Source: Massilia sp. erpn
Lineage (GTDB): Bacteria > Pseudomonadota > Gammaproteobacteria > Burkholderiales > Burkholderiaceae_D
DNA: 64,000 bases
Direction of reading: 5' to 3'
NCBI RefSeq assembly: GCF_024400215.1
Contig: NZ_CP053748.1
Location: forward strand, 4,216,001-4,280,000
The translations under genes and the position numbers were made by a program. Shown piece after piece: positions 32,915 to 43,308 of this stretch. The notes under the pieces were generated by a model. That model saw only the letters and a program-made list of their open reading frames with translations. It had not been told where the DNA came from and made no database searches. Position 1 is the first letter of the stretch. Every line of letters starts with the position of its first letter.

Positions 32915-35900
32915 ATGCACGCGAGCGTTACTCCCGGACTTCTGATCTTGCACGGCAATCAGCTGGAGCAGCTGCGTGCCGCCGTGTTCCAGTGGCTGCG
33001 CGCGCATCCGCTGGCGCCGCTGGAAACCGAGACCTTCCTGGTGCAGTCGAACGGCGTGGCCGAGTGGCTGAAAATCGCGCTGGCCGAAGATGCGGGCGTG
33101 TGCGCCGCCACCCGCGTGGCCTTGCCGGCCCGCTTCCTGTGGGAGACCTATCGCGGCATGCTGGGGCGCGAGCGGGTGCCGCCCATTTCCGCCTTCGACA
33201 AGGCGCCGCTGACCTGGCGCCTGATGCGCCTGTTGCCGGTGCTGCTGGCCGATCCCGTTTTCGCACCGCTGCGCCACTTCCTCGGCGACGGCGACCCGGA
33301 ACGCCGCCTGCAACTGGCCGAGCGCCTGGCCGACTTGTTTGACCAGTACCAGGTCTACCGCGCCGATTGGCTGGAAGACTGGGCCGCCGGACGCGACCAG
33401 CTGCGCACTGCGCGCGGCGAACTGGCGCCGCTGGCCGAGGACCAGCGCTGGCAGGGCGCCTTGTGGCGCGCCGTGATCGCCAGCGTGCCGGAACAGGAGC
33501 GTGAGCTGGGCCGCGCTTCCGTGCACACCGAATTCCTGCGCGCCGTCGCCAGCGGAGCGCAGCCGCTGGGCCGCCTGCCGCGCCGCATTGTGCTGTTCGG
33601 CGTATCGGCCCTGCCGTTCCAGACCTTGCAGGCGCTGGCGGCGCTGGCCCGCTTCACCCAGGTGATGCTGGCCGTGCCCAATCCCTGCCAGTTCTATTGG
33701 GGCGACATCATCGAAGGGCGCGACCTGCTGCGCGCCGCCCACCGCCGCCAAAGCTTGCGCAATGGCGTCGACCTGGGCCAGATTCCGCTGGAAGAGCTGC
33801 ATGCCCACAGCCATCCGCTGCTGGCGGGCTGGGGGCGCCAAGGCCGCGACTTCATCCGCATGCTCGATGAATTCGACAGCGCCGCCGCGGCCGAAGGGCG
33901 CAGCGACAGCCTGCGCGTGGACCTGTTCAGCGAAGGCGAGGGCGCCACCCTGCTGGCCCAGGTGCAGGCGGCGGTGCGTGACCTGCTGCCGCTGTCCGAG
34001 CATCCGCAGGCGCCGCCGCCCGACAGCGACCGCTCCATCGAATTCCATGTGGCGCATAGCGTGCAGCGCGAAGTCGAGGTGCTGCACGACCAGCTGCTCG
34101 CCATGTTTGCCGCCTCGGAGGCGGAAGGCGGGCCGGCGCTGCGGCCGCGCGACGTAGTGGTGATGGTGCCGGACATCGACGTCTTCACCGCCGCCATCCA
34201 CGCTGTCTTCGGCCAGCACAAGCGCAGCGATGCGCGCTATATCCCGTTTGAAATCGGCGACGTCAACGACCGCAGCGTGAATCCGCTGCTGGTGGCGCTG
34301 GAATGGCTATTGCGTCTGCCGCAGCAGCGCTGCCGCCAGAGCGAGGTGCGCGACCTGCTGGACGTGCCGGCGCTGGCGGCGCGCTTCGGCTTGGCGGCCG
34401 ACGACCTGCCGACGCTGGGCCTGTGGATCGAAGGCGCCGGCGTGCGCTGGGGCCTGGACCGCCAGCACCGCGAAGGCCTGGGCCTGGGGCCGGCCGGCGA
34501 GCAGAATGCCTGGATTTTCGGCGTGCGCCGCATGCTGCTGGGCTATGCCAGCGGCCATGGCGCGGCCTTCAACGGCATCGAGCCGTATGGCGAAGTGGGC
34601 GGGCTGGATGCGGCCCTGGCCGGCTCGCTCGCTCAGTTGGTGGAAGCCCTGCTGCACTGGCGCGCGCTGCTGGCCCAGCCGCGCACGCCGGAAGCGTGGG
34701 GCGTGCAGGCGCGCGCCCTGCTGGCGGCCTTCTTCAAGGCCAGCGACGAAGGCGACCGCCTGATGCTGGCACAGCTGGATGAAACCCTGAACCGCTGGCT
34801 GGAAACCAGCGCCGGCGCCGGCTTCGAGGAAGCCGTGCCGCTGGCCGTGCTGCGCGAGGCCTGGCTGGGCGCGCTGGACGAGCCGTCGCTGGAACACCAG
34901 TTCGTGTCCGGCGGCGTGACCTTCTGCACCCTGATGCCGATGCGCGCCGTGCCTTTCCGCGTGGTCTGCATGCTGGGCATGAACGATGGCGATTTTCCGC
35001 GCCGCGCCAGCAAAGCTGACTTCGACCTGCTGGCCTTGCCCGGCATGGCGCGTCCCGGCGACCGCTCGCGCCGCGACGACGACCGCTATCTGATGCTGGA
35101 AGCCGTCCTGGCCGCGCGCGACAAGCTGTATATCAGCTGGGTGGGCCGCAATGTGCGCGACAACAGCGAGCAGCCGCCGTCGGTGCTGCTGTCGCAGCTC
35201 TTCGATTACCTGAAGGCGGGCTGGCAGCTGGACCTGGGCGCGCGCACCACCGAACACGCCTTGCAGCCTTTCAGCCGCCGCTATTTCGAGGCCGGCGGCC
35301 TGCTCACCTATGCCGGCGAATGGCGCGCCGCCCACGCAGCCGACGAGGCGCAGGCACTGGAAGCGGAGGGACAGCTGCCGCCTTTCGAGATCGACGACAG
35401 CTTCCGCCTCAAGTTGAACAGCCTGGCCAGCTTCATCCGCCAGCCAGTCAAATACTTCTTCCGCCAGCGCCTGGGCGTGGTGTTCGGCGAATCGGCCCTG
35501 GTGGGCGAGGACGAGGAACCGTTCTCGCTGAATGCGCTGGAACGCTATCTGCTGGAAGACACCATGCTCGATGACGGCGGCGCCGACGAAGACATCGCCG
35601 ACGTGCGCCGTGGCCTGGAAGAGCGCGCAGCGCGGCTCCGGCGCGAGGGCGTGCTGCCGATCGGCCTGATCGGCGAACAGTGGCAGGAACAGCTGGTCGA
35701 TGCACTGGAGCCGGTGCGCTACGCCTGGCTGGCGCTGCGCGCGCGCTATCCGCTGGCCGCCCCCAAGCTGCCGGTCAAGCTGGAACTGGCGGGCCTGGTG
35801 CTGGAGGACTGGGTCGATCAGTTGCGCCACGACGGGTCCACCACGGTATGGCTGGCGCAGATCTCGTCCAAGGCTTGCGACAAGGATGGCTGGCCGCGCG

Positions 35901-36328
35901 GCGAAAAGCTGATTCCCATGTGGCTGCGCCAACTGGCCGCCGCCGCGCAAGGCATGCCCGTCACCGGCTTCCTGGTGGCGCGCGACGCCATCATCACCAT
36001 GGCCCCGCTTGATCCGGCCCAGGCGCGCGACCAGTTGGCGGCGCTGGCCGCGCTGTGGCGCGCCGGGATGGATGCGCCCCTGCCCACGGCCTGCAAGACG
36101 GCGCTGGCCCTGGTGCGCGAAGGCGATCCGCGCGCCGTGTACGACGGCGGTTTCGAGGTGATGGGCGAGAACGAGGATTTGTGCCTGGCGCGCCTGTGGC
36201 CCGATTTCGCCGCCCTGGCGTCGATGGCGGAATTCGCCGACTGCTCGCGCGAGCTGTACGGCCCGTTGGCCGACTGGCTGCAGCATGCGGTGACGGTCGA
36301 TCCCATGAAAGAGGAGGGCGCGGCATGA
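32915..36328 (+). CDS. recC: Exodeoxyribonuclease V subunit gamma RecC
   Basis: RecC subunit of RecBCD, 1137 residues, close to E. coli RecC (1122). Family segments include LHGNQLEQL, FLVQSNGVAEWLKIALAE, RIVLFGVSALPFQTLQAL and CMLGMNDGDFPR. RecC holds the two motors together and recognises Chi; its helicase-like and nuclease-like folds are inactive in the known protein. Its stop overlaps the recB start by four bases (ATGA). Confidence 0.94.
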   Translation: MHASVTPGLLILHGNQLEQLRAAVFQWLRAHPLAPLETETFLVQSNGVAEWLKIALAEDAGVCAATRVALPARFLWETYRGMLGRERVPPISAFDKAPLTWRLMRLLPVLLADPVFAPLRHFLGDGDPERRLQLAERLADLFDQYQVYRADWLEDWAAGRDQLRTARGELAPLAEDQRWQGALWRAVIASVPEQERELGRASVHTEFLRAVASGAQPLGRLPRRIVLFGVSALPFQTLQALAALARFTQVMLAVPNPCQFYWGDIIEGRDLLRAAHRRQSLRNGVDLGQIPLEELHAHSHPLLAGWGRQGRDFIRMLDEFDSAAAAEGRSDSLRVDLFSEGEGATLLAQVQAAVRDLLPLSEHPQAPPPDSDRSIEFHVAHSVQREVEVLHDQLLAMFAASEAEGGPALRPRDVVVMVPDIDVFTAAIHAVFGQHKRSDARYIPFEIGDVNDRSVNPLLVALEWLLRLPQQRCRQSEVRDLLDVPALAARFGLAADDLPTLGLWIEGAGVRWGLDRQHREGLGLGPAGEQNAWIFGVRRMLLGYASGHGAAFNGIEPYGEVGGLDAALAGSLAQLVEALLHWRALLAQPRTPEAWGVQARALLAAFFKASDEGDRLMLAQLDETLNRWLETSAGAGFEEAVPLAVLREAWLGALDEPSLEHQFVSGGVTFCTLMPMRAVPFRVVCMLGMNDGDFPRRASKADFDLLALPGMARPGDRSRRDDDRYLMLEAVLAARDKLYISWVGRNVRDNSEQPPSVLLSQLFDYLKAGWQLDLGARTTEHALQPFSRRYFEAGGLLTYAGEWRAAHAADEAQALEAEGQLPPFEIDDSFRLKLNSLASFIRQPVKYFFRQRLGVVFGESALVGEDEEPFSLNALERYLLEDTMLDDGGADEDIADVRRGLEERAARLRREGVLPIGLIGEQWQEQLVDALEPVRYAWLALRARYPLAAPKLPVKLELAGLVLEDWVDQLRHDGSTTVWLAQISSKACDKDGWPRGEKLIPMWLRQLAAAAQGMPVTGFLVARDAIITMAPLDPAQARDQLAALAALWRAGMDAPLPTACKTALALVREGDPRAVYDGGFEVMGENEDLCLARLWPDFAALASMAEFADCSRELYGPLADWLQHAVTVDPMKEEGAA

Positions 36329-39300
36329 GCCAGCAACTGTTGCCCGCCAGCTTTCCCCTGCATGGTTCGCGCCTGATCGAGGCTAGCGCCGGCACTGGCA
36401 AGACCTGGACCATCGCCGCCCTGTATCTGCGCCTGGTGCTGGGGCATGGCGGCGGCGATGCGTATCCGCGTCCGCTGCTGCCTTCGCAGATCCTGGTGAT
36501 GACCTTTACCCGCGCCGCCACGCGCGAGCTGTCCAACCGCGTGCGCGAGCGCCTGGTGGAGGCGGCCGCCTACTTCCGCGGCCAGGGCGCGGGCAGCGAT
36601 CCCTATCTGGACCAGCTGCTCGAATCCTGCGCCGACGACAGCGCGCGCCAGCAGGCCGCGCACCGCCTGACGCTGGCCGCCGAGACGATGGACGAAGCGG
36701 CCATCTTCACCATCGATGCCTGGTGCCAGCGCATGCTGCGCGAACATGCTTTCGACAGCGCCAACCTGTTCGACGAGGAACTGGTGAGCGACGAGGCGGC
36801 CCTGTTCGAGGATGCAGTGCACGACTACTGGCGCCAGCAGGTCTATCCGCTGGGCGCGGACGTGCTGCAGTCGTTGCTGGAATGCTGGCCCGACGTCGAT
36901 GCGCTGAAGCGCTCGGTGCGCGAGCTGGTGCGGCGCGTGGCGGCGGTGGGCGCGGCCGGCGGCGAAACGCTGGCGGCCCTGATCCGGCGCGAGCAGAACG
37001 AGCAGATGCTCAAGCTGGCGGGCTTGAAGGAAGACTGGTACGAGCGCGCCAACCGCATGGAGCAATGGATTCTGGCGCAGCGCGCCGAGGCGCCGAAATG
37101 CTTCAACGGCGTCAAGATGAAGCCGGAGTCGGTGGCGAAATGGTTCGAAGCGCTGCGCAACTGGGCCGCCGATCCGCGCCAGTTGCGGCCCGACATAAAC
37201 GATACGGCATGGCGCCGCCTGCGCCCGGACGGCATCGCTGACGCTTGCGCCAAGGGTTTCAGCCCCATCGTGCCGGACGATTTCGATGCGGTGGCGGCAC
37301 TGGAAGAAGCACTGTCCGCCATCGAACCGCTGGCCCATGCGCTGTACCGCCACGCGGCGGCCAGTATCGCCCAGCGTATGAGCGAGCTGAAACGGCGCAA
37401 CCGCCAGTTCGGCTTCGCCGACATGCTGGAGCGGCTCAAGCAGGCGCTGGAAGGCGGCAATGGCGCTGCGCTGCGCAAGCGCATCACCGAACAGTATCCG
37501 GTCGCCATGGTGGACGAATTCCAGGATACGGCGCCCAGTCAGTACCGCATCTTCGACCTGCTGTACCGCGTGGAGCAGAACGATCCCACGCTTGGCCTGT
37601 TCCTGATCGGCGATCCGAAGCAGTCGATTTACGGCTTCCGCGGCGCCGACATCCACAGCTATCTGGCGGCGCGGCGCGCCACCGCAGGACGGCATTACCA
37701 GCTCGGTACCAACTACCGCTCCAGCGCCGCCGTGGTGCAGGCCGTGAACCGCATCTTCCTGCATGCCGAAGGCGGGCCGGAAGGAGAACCGGGGGCGCCT
37801 GCCGGCTTCCCGCGCGGCGCTTTCCGCTTCCGCCGCGACGGCGCCAATCCGCTGCCGTTCGACGCGGTGGCGGCAGCCGGGCGCAAAGAGGTGCTGGTCG
37901 ATAGCCAGGGCGCCTTGCCGGCCCTGACGGTGGCCTGCAATCCGGCCGACGATCTGCGCGCCGATGGCTACCGCGACTTCTTCGCCCAGCACTGCGCCGA
38001 GCATATCGCCAACCTGCTCAACGACGGTCGTGCCGGTTTCGAGGATGCGCAGGGCTGGCAGCGCCTGCAGCCGGCCGATATCGCCGTGCTGGTGCGCGAC
38101 CGGCGCGAGGCGGCAGCCATCCGCCAAGCACTGTTGCGGCGCAAAGTGCCGAGCGTCTACCTGTCGGACAAGGATTCGGTGCTGGACAGCGACGAGGCGG
38201 CCGATGTGCTGCGCTGGCTGACGGCGCTGGCTAATCCGCTCGATGGCGCCCTGGCGCGCGCCGCTTTCGCCACCCGCACCATCAATCTGCCGCTGGCCGA
38301 GCTGGCGCGCCTCTCGGCCGACGAGCTGGCGTGGGAAAAGCGCGTGGAGCAGTTGAAGGCGCTGCATGTGGTGTGGCAGCGCCAGGGCGTGCTGGCCATG
38401 CTGCGCCGCTTCATCCACGAGCTGCGCCTGCCGGCCGCCATGCTGGCCCAGCCCGGCGGCGAGCGGCGCCTGACCAATCTGCTGCATCTGGCCGAGCTGC
38501 TGCAAAGCGCCAGCCGCCAGCTGGACGGCGAGCAGGCGCTGATTCGCTGGCTGGCCGAGCAGATCGACAGCGAGAGCGAGGGGGGCGACGAGCGTGTGCT
38601 GCGGCTGGAATCGGATGCGGAGCTGGTGAAAGTCGTCACCGTGCACAAGTCCAAGGGGCTGGAGTATCCGCTGGTGTATCTGCCCTTTGCTGTCACGGCG
38701 CGCAAGGTGGAAAAGCGCAACCGCAGCTTCCTCGAATACACCGACGACGAAGGCGTGCGCCATCTGGACCTGGGCCGCTCCGACGCCGCCCTGGCGGCAG
38801 CCGATGAGGCGCGTCTGGCGGAAGATCTGCGGCTGATGTATGTGGCGCTGACCCGCGCCCGCCATTTCCTGTGGCTGGGCGTGGCCGCGCTGGCGGCGCG
38901 CAAGGCCGGCGAAAGCACGCTGCACGAGTCGGCGCTGGGCTATCTGCTGGCGGGCGGCGCGGCGCTGCCGGCCAGCCGCCTGGGCGAATACTGGCAGCAG
39001 CTGCGCGGCGACTGCGGCGATATCGGCCTGCGCATGCCGGAGCCGCAGCAGGGCCTGACCCTGTTCGGCCGAGTGGAGCAGGCGCCGCCCCTGATCGATC
39101 CGCGCCCATTCAGCGGCAGTTTCGAGCGCGATTGGAGCGTGGGCAGCTTCACCTCGCTGGCGCGGCGCACAGCCGCTCCGGGATATGGGGTGGCGGCACA
39201 GCCAACGGCGCCCGTGCCGCGCGACGCCTTGCAGGAAAAGCTGCTGGAACAGGACGATGAGCAGGCGCTGGGCGGTGGCGCCGTCGCCGCGCTGCGTGCC

Positions 39301-40050
39301 GAAGATGCGCCCTGGCACCGCTTCCCGCGCGGCTCGGTGCCGGGCAATTTCCTGCACGAGCAGCTGGAGTGGATCGGCCAGGAAGGTTTCGGCAGCGTGC
39401 ATCACGCCACCTTCGAAACCCGCCTCGGCAAGCGCATCGAACGCGCCGGCTGGGGCAACCGCCTGGACGATGCGTTGGCCTGGCTGCGCAGCGCCGTCAC
39501 CACGCCGCTGCCGCCTTTGGGCGCGGCGCTGGACGGCATCGGCCCCGTGCTGTCGGAGATGGAGTTCTGGTTCCCCAGCGAGCGCCTGCGCACCGGGGCG
39601 CTGGACCGCCTGTGCCGCGTCCACCTGCTGGATGGGCTGGTGCGTCCGGCGCTGCCCGAGCGCGAGCTGCATGGCATGCTGAAAGGTTTCTGCGACCTGG
39701 TGTTCGAACATGAGGGCCGCTACTGGCTGCTGGACTACAAGTCGAATGCGCTGGGCAGCGGCGACGCGGCCTACCACAAGCAGGCGCTGGCCGTCGGCAT
39801 GGCCGAACACCGCTATGACATCCAAGGCGCGATCTATCTGCTGGCCCTGCACCGCCTGCTGCGCAGCCGCCTGGGCGAGTCCTACGATCCGGCGTCGCAG
39901 CTGGGCGGGGCCATCTTCTACTTCCTGCGCGGCGTGGGCAATGCGCAGACGCGCGGCTGCTATGTGCTGGAAGCGCAGGCCGGCCTGCTCGATGGGCTGG
40001 AAGCGCTGCTGGGCGACAGGGTGGAAACGGAGCGAGAGTATGATGAATAG
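36325..40050 (+). CDS. recB: Exodeoxyribonuclease V subunit beta RecB
   Basis: 3'-5' helicase and nuclease of 1241 residues, slightly longer than E. coli RecB. Walker A EASAGTGKT is at 19-27, followed by TFTRAATREL, the DEF box VDEFQDTAPSQ, motif IV-VI segments (GDPKQSIYGFRGAD, VTVHKSKGLEYPLVY) and a C-terminal RecB nuclease domain with D1137 and K1139 in LLDYKSNALG. The start at 36325 is set by the ATGA overlap with recC; the in-frame extension to 36055 is inside recC. In E. coli ptrA separates recC and recB; here they touch. Confidence 0.95.
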   Translation: MSQQLLPASFPLHGSRLIEASAGTGKTWTIAALYLRLVLGHGGGDAYPRPLLPSQILVMTFTRAATRELSNRVRERLVEAAAYFRGQGAGSDPYLDQLLESCADDSARQQAAHRLTLAAETMDEAAIFTIDAWCQRMLREHAFDSANLFDEELVSDEAALFEDAVHDYWRQQVYPLGADVLQSLLECWPDVDALKRSVRELVRRVAAVGAAGGETLAALIRREQNEQMLKLAGLKEDWYERANRMEQWILAQRAEAPKCFNGVKMKPESVAKWFEALRNWAADPRQLRPDINDTAWRRLRPDGIADACAKGFSPIVPDDFDAVAALEEALSAIEPLAHALYRHAAASIAQRMSELKRRNRQFGFADMLERLKQALEGGNGAALRKRITEQYPVAMVDEFQDTAPSQYRIFDLLYRVEQNDPTLGLFLIGDPKQSIYGFRGADIHSYLAARRATAGRHYQLGTNYRSSAAVVQAVNRIFLHAEGGPEGEPGAPAGFPRGAFRFRRDGANPLPFDAVAAAGRKEVLVDSQGALPALTVACNPADDLRADGYRDFFAQHCAEHIANLLNDGRAGFEDAQGWQRLQPADIAVLVRDRREAAAIRQALLRRKVPSVYLSDKDSVLDSDEAADVLRWLTALANPLDGALARAAFATRTINLPLAELARLSADELAWEKRVEQLKALHVVWQRQGVLAMLRRFIHELRLPAAMLAQPGGERRLTNLLHLAELLQSASRQLDGEQALIRWLAEQIDSESEGGDERVLRLESDAELVKVVTVHKSKGLEYPLVYLPFAVTARKVEKRNRSFLEYTDDEGVRHLDLGRSDAALAAADEARLAEDLRLMYVALTRARHFLWLGVAALAARKAGESTLHESALGYLLAGGAALPASRLGEYWQQLRGDCGDIGLRMPEPQQGLTLFGRVEQAPPLIDPRPFSGSFERDWSVGSFTSLARRTAAPGYGVAAQPTAPVPRDALQEKLLEQDDEQALGGGAVAALRAEDAPWHRFPRGSVPGNFLHEQLEWIGQEGFGSVHHATFETRLGKRIERAGWGNRLDDALAWLRSAVTTPLPPLGAALDGIGPVLSEMEFWFPSERLRTGALDRLCRVHLLDGLVRPALPERELHGMLKGFCDLVFEHEGRYWLLDYKSNALGSGDAAYHKQALAVGMAEHRYDIQGAIYLLALHRLLRSRLGESYDPASQLGGAIFYFLRGVGNAQTRGCYVLEAQAGLLDGLEALLGDRVETEREYDE

Positions 40051-40095
40051 CGTGAGCGGCAGCGCCGCGTCCAGGGCCGCCGCCGGAGAAGCACT

Positions 40096-42114
40096 ATGAA
40101 CCAGAACAGGGAGAGCGTCATCGGCACGCCGCTGGATGCCCAGATCGAAGCCTTGACCGAGGCGGGCAAGCTGCGCCGCCTGAGCGGCGCCTTTGCGCGC
40201 TTTGTCGCCACGCTGGGCATGCCGTCCAACCGGCCCACGGGTGGAGCGGAAGCGCCGCTGATGCTGGCCTGCCTGCTGCTGTCGGAGCTGGAGGGCCGGG
40301 GCCATAGCTGCCTGATGCTCAACGATCTGGCGCAAGACCCATCCAGCCTGCTGGGCTGGACGCCGGAAGAGTGGAACGCGTTGCGCGACGCCGCCGGGCC
40401 GCTGCCGCGCAATGCGATGGCGTGGCGCGCCATGCTGTATTCCTGCGAACAGGTCTGGCCGGTGGGCGACCTGGATTTCAAACAGCCGCTGGTGCTCGAT
40501 GGCGAGCGGCTCTATCTGCGCCGCTACTGGAGTGATGAAACGGCGGTGGCGGGCGCGGTGCGCAGCCGCGCCGGCCAGCCGCTGCCGGTGGATACGGCCG
40601 ATGCGCGGCATTGGCTGGACATCCTGTTCGACCATGCAACGCGCGAGGGCGGCCCGGACTGGCAGAAAATCGCCTGCGCCACCGCCTTGCGCGGCAATCT
40701 GGCCGTCATCACCGGCGGTCCCGGCACCGGCAAGACCTATACCGTGGCGCGGCTTCTGGCCCTGCTGTTCGCGGTGGCGGGGCCGCAGGCCGGCGGGCTA
40801 CGCATCGCGCTGGCCGCGCCGACCGGCAAGGCGGCCGCGCGCCTGAAGCAATCGATCGACCATGCCCTCGACAGCCTGGCGGGCAAGGTCGGCGCCGCGC
40901 TGCCGCTGCGCGAGCTGGCCGGGCGCATGGGCGCGGCGCGCACCCTGCATAGCCTGCTCGGCGCGCGGCCTGATACGCGCAGCTTCCAGCACCACGCCGG
41001 CAATCCGCTCGATGTGGATGTGCTGATCGTCGACGAAGCCTCGATGGTGCACCTGGAGATGATGGCGGCGTTGCTGGCGGCGTTGCCGCCGCACGCGCGC
41101 CTGATCCTGCTGGGCGACAAGGACCAATTGGCTTCGGTCGAAGCGGGCGCGGTGCTGGGCGATCTATGCCACGACGCCGAAGCGGGCCGCTATACCGCCG
41201 CCACGCTGGCGTATGTGGCCGCCGCCAGCGGCCAGCAGATTCCTCCCGCCTTCCAGGATGCCGACGGCGGCGCGCTGGCCCAGCAAACCGTGATGCTGCG
41301 CCAGAGCCGCCGCTTCGGCGGCCCGATCGGCGCCCTGGCCACGGCCGTCAACCAGGGCGACGCCGAAGCGGCGCGCCAGGCGCTGCGCGGCGACGGCGGC
41401 GGGCAACTGCTGTGGATGGAGGCGGCGCAGCTGCCCGAGGTGCTGAAGCTGGCCGTGCAAGGGCGCGAAGGCGCGGGTAGCGGCTACCAGCAGTATCTGC
41501 GTCTGCTGCAGGCCGGCCAGACGGCGGCCATGGAAGGCGGTCCCGATGTGCATGAAGCCTGGGCGCGCGAAGTGCTGAAGAGTTTTGAAGCCTTCCGCCT
41601 GCTGTGCGCCGTGCGCGAAGGCGAATGGGGCGTGACAGGCCTGAACGAAGCCATCGAACAGCGGCTGGAAGCGGCGGGCCTGATACGCCGCCGCGGCGAA
41701 TGGTATGTGGGACGGCCGGTCATGGTCACGCGCAACGACTACGGTGCCGGCGTCTTCAACGGCGATATCGGGCTGGCGCTGCCCGATCCGCTGCGTCCCG
41801 GCTCGCTGCGCGTCTACTTCTCCGAAGGCGAGGCCGTGCGCAGTGTGCTGGCGACGCGTCTGCGCAATGTCGAAACCGCGTTCGCCATGACGGTGCACAA
41901 ATCGCAAGGCTCCGAATTCCGCCATACGGTACTGGTATTGCCGCGCGAAGGCGGTTCCGTGCTGGCACGCGAGCTGGTCTACACCGGCATCACGCGCGCG
42001 CGCGAATACTTCACCTTAGCAACGCCTGTTGCCGGCATTCTGGCCGAAGCCATCGCCGAGCGCACCCACCGCGCCAGCGGCCTGCGCGCCCTGATCGCCG
42101 GCCAGGCACTTTGA
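40096..42114 (+). CDS. recD: Exodeoxyribonuclease V subunit alpha RecD
   Basis: 5'-3' SF1B helicase of 672 residues. Walker A GGPGTGKT near 207-214, AAPTGKAAARLKQS, DEASMVHLEMMAAL (motif II), LLGDKDQLASVEAGAVLGD (motif III) and TVHKSQGSEFRHTVLV (motif VI) are present. It drives fast unwinding in RecBCD and regulates RecB nuclease. It starts 45 bases after recB with GGAGAA upstream. A palindromic repeat pair follows its stop. Confidence 0.95.
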   Translation: MNQNRESVIGTPLDAQIEALTEAGKLRRLSGAFARFVATLGMPSNRPTGGAEAPLMLACLLLSELEGRGHSCLMLNDLAQDPSSLLGWTPEEWNALRDAAGPLPRNAMAWRAMLYSCEQVWPVGDLDFKQPLVLDGERLYLRRYWSDETAVAGAVRSRAGQPLPVDTADARHWLDILFDHATREGGPDWQKIACATALRGNLAVITGGPGTGKTYTVARLLALLFAVAGPQAGGLRIALAAPTGKAAARLKQSIDHALDSLAGKVGAALPLRELAGRMGAARTLHSLLGARPDTRSFQHHAGNPLDVDVLIVDEASMVHLEMMAALLAALPPHARLILLGDKDQLASVEAGAVLGDLCHDAEAGRYTAATLAYVAAASGQQIPPAFQDADGGALAQQTVMLRQSRRFGGPIGALATAVNQGDAEAARQALRGDGGGQLLWMEAAQLPEVLKLAVQGREGAGSGYQQYLRLLQAGQTAAMEGGPDVHEAWAREVLKSFEAFRLLCAVREGEWGVTGLNEAIEQRLEAAGLIRRRGEWYVGRPVMVTRNDYGAGVFNGDIGLALPDPLRPGSLRVYFSEGEAVRSVLATRLRNVETAFAMTVHKSQGSEFRHTVLVLPREGGSVLARELVYTGITRAREYFTLATPVAGILAEAIAERTHRASGLRALIAGQAL

Positions 42115-42240
42115 TCTAAAACAAAAAATGTCCAACCCTGGTGTCAGGCACCAAGGTCGGACATTCTTTGAGAAAAATCAAGCAATGTCCTACTCTGGTG
42201 CCTGACACCAGGGTGGACATTGTTTGATTTGGCGCAAACC
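42109..42240. repeat. Paired palindromic repeat (BIME-like), copy 2
   Basis: First hairpin AATGTCCAACCCTGGTG, loop TCAGG, CACCAAGGTCGGACATT (42128-42166); second hairpin in opposite orientation, AATGTCCTACTCTGGTG, CCTGA, CACCAGGGTGGACATT. They are separated by CTTTGAGAAAAATCAAG. It sits exactly between the convergent stops of recD and pbpG. Confidence 0.88.
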
Positions 42241-43110
42241 TTACATGGCGGCGCGGCGGCGGCGTGGGGTGCTGCGGGCGGCTTTTTTGCGGCTGACGCT
42301 GGCTTTCAGGACTTTCGGTTCGTCGGCGCCGGTCAGCAGGCGGCGAATGTTTAGGGCGTCCATGACGCGCGCGGAGTTGGCCTTGGCGTTGAGCAGTACC
42401 AGGGTGGCGTTCTTGCCGGCGGCTTTGATGCGCATGATCAGGCAGCGTCCGGCCTCTTCGGTGTAGCCGGTCTTGGACAGGTCGATGTCCCAGCCCTTGG
42501 CGCCGACCAGGCGGTTGGTGTTGTGGTATTCCACCTTGCGCCCTTTGATGTCGATGACTTCCTTGGTGTCGGTGGTGTAGCGGCGTATCGTCGGGTAGTT
42601 GGCGGCGGCTTCGGCCATTTTCACCAGGTCGGCGGCGGTCGAGGTGTTGTTCGGCGACAGGCCGGTCGGTTCTTCGATGCGGGTATTGCTCAGGCCGAGC
42701 GCGCGGATCTTGGCGTTGACGGCGGCCTTGAAGGCCGTCGGGCCGCCCGGATAGGTGCGCGCCAGCGAGGCGGCGGCGCGGTTGTCGGAGGACATCAGCG
42801 CCAGCTGCAGCACGTCGCCACGCGCAATGGTGGCGCCGACCGGCACGCGCGAGGTGCTGTGCTTGATGTTGTCGACGTCGTCCTTGTCGATGCTGATGGG
42901 CTCTTCCATGTCGAGCCTGGAGTCGAGCACCACCATGGCGGTCATCAGCTTGGTCAGCGAAGCGATGGGCACCACCACATTGGCGTTCTTTTCCAGCAGG
43001 ATTTTGCCGGTGCCTTCTTCCACCACCAGTACGGACTGTGAACCCAGCGGCACAGCCATAGCAGCGGCAGAGAATGACAGCAGCAGGGCTGCGGTAATTT
43101 TCTTGATCAT
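42241..43110 (-). CDS. pbpG: D-alanyl-D-alanine endopeptidase PbpG (PBP7-type)
   Basis: Periplasmic penicillin-binding protein of 289 residues that cleaves D-Ala-mDAP crosslinks in peptidoglycan. Signal peptide 1-19 (ends AAAMA). Active-site motifs: S51-x-x-K54 in ASLTKLMTA, S108-D-N110 in MSSDNRAA and K213-T-G in SKTGYT. The C-terminus is unusually basic (KAARSTPRRRRAAM) and lacks the PBP5 membrane-anchor domain. The ribosome site is weak. It is divergent from the DUF3147 gene. Confidence 0.9.
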   Translation of the reverse strand: MIKKITAALLLSFSAAAMAVPLGSQSVLVVEEGTGKILLEKNANVVVPIASLTKLMTAMVVLDSRLDMEEPISIDKDDVDNIKHSTSRVPVGATIARGDVLQLALMSSDNRAAASLARTYPGGPTAFKAAVNAKIRALGLSNTRIEEPTGLSPNNTSTAADLVKMAEAAANYPTIRRYTTDTKEVIDIKGRKVEYHNTNRLVGAKGWDIDLSKTGYTEEAGRCLIMRIKAAGKNATLVLLNAKANSARVMDALNIRRLLTGADEPKVLKASVSRKKAARSTPRRRRAAM

Positions 43111-43308
43111 TTGGTATGTATTCGGGAAAGCGGCAAGACAAAGGCGCCCGGATCGGGCACCACGCGAAAATCTGTCTATGAGGCAATATTTATGCGACTT
43201 AGACGATAACATTAAAGTGATTTCTAGTCTAGACGAACTGGGCCGTATTGGCCGATTAATTGAGTCGTGGGCCGCTATAATCGCGGTCCTTGTGTATCGG
43301 AGGCAGCA

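Noticed and set aside
31043..34219. A 1058-codon leftward open frame
   Set aside because: Antisense to the CHASE kinase and recC; composition is that of a shadow frame and no ribosome site is present.
35818..40635. A 1605-codon leftward open frame opposite recC and recB
   Set aside because: It is the complement of two well-supported genes with full helicase motifs. GC-rich DNA commonly leaves one antisense frame open, and its product is low-complexity and rich in Gln, Arg and His.
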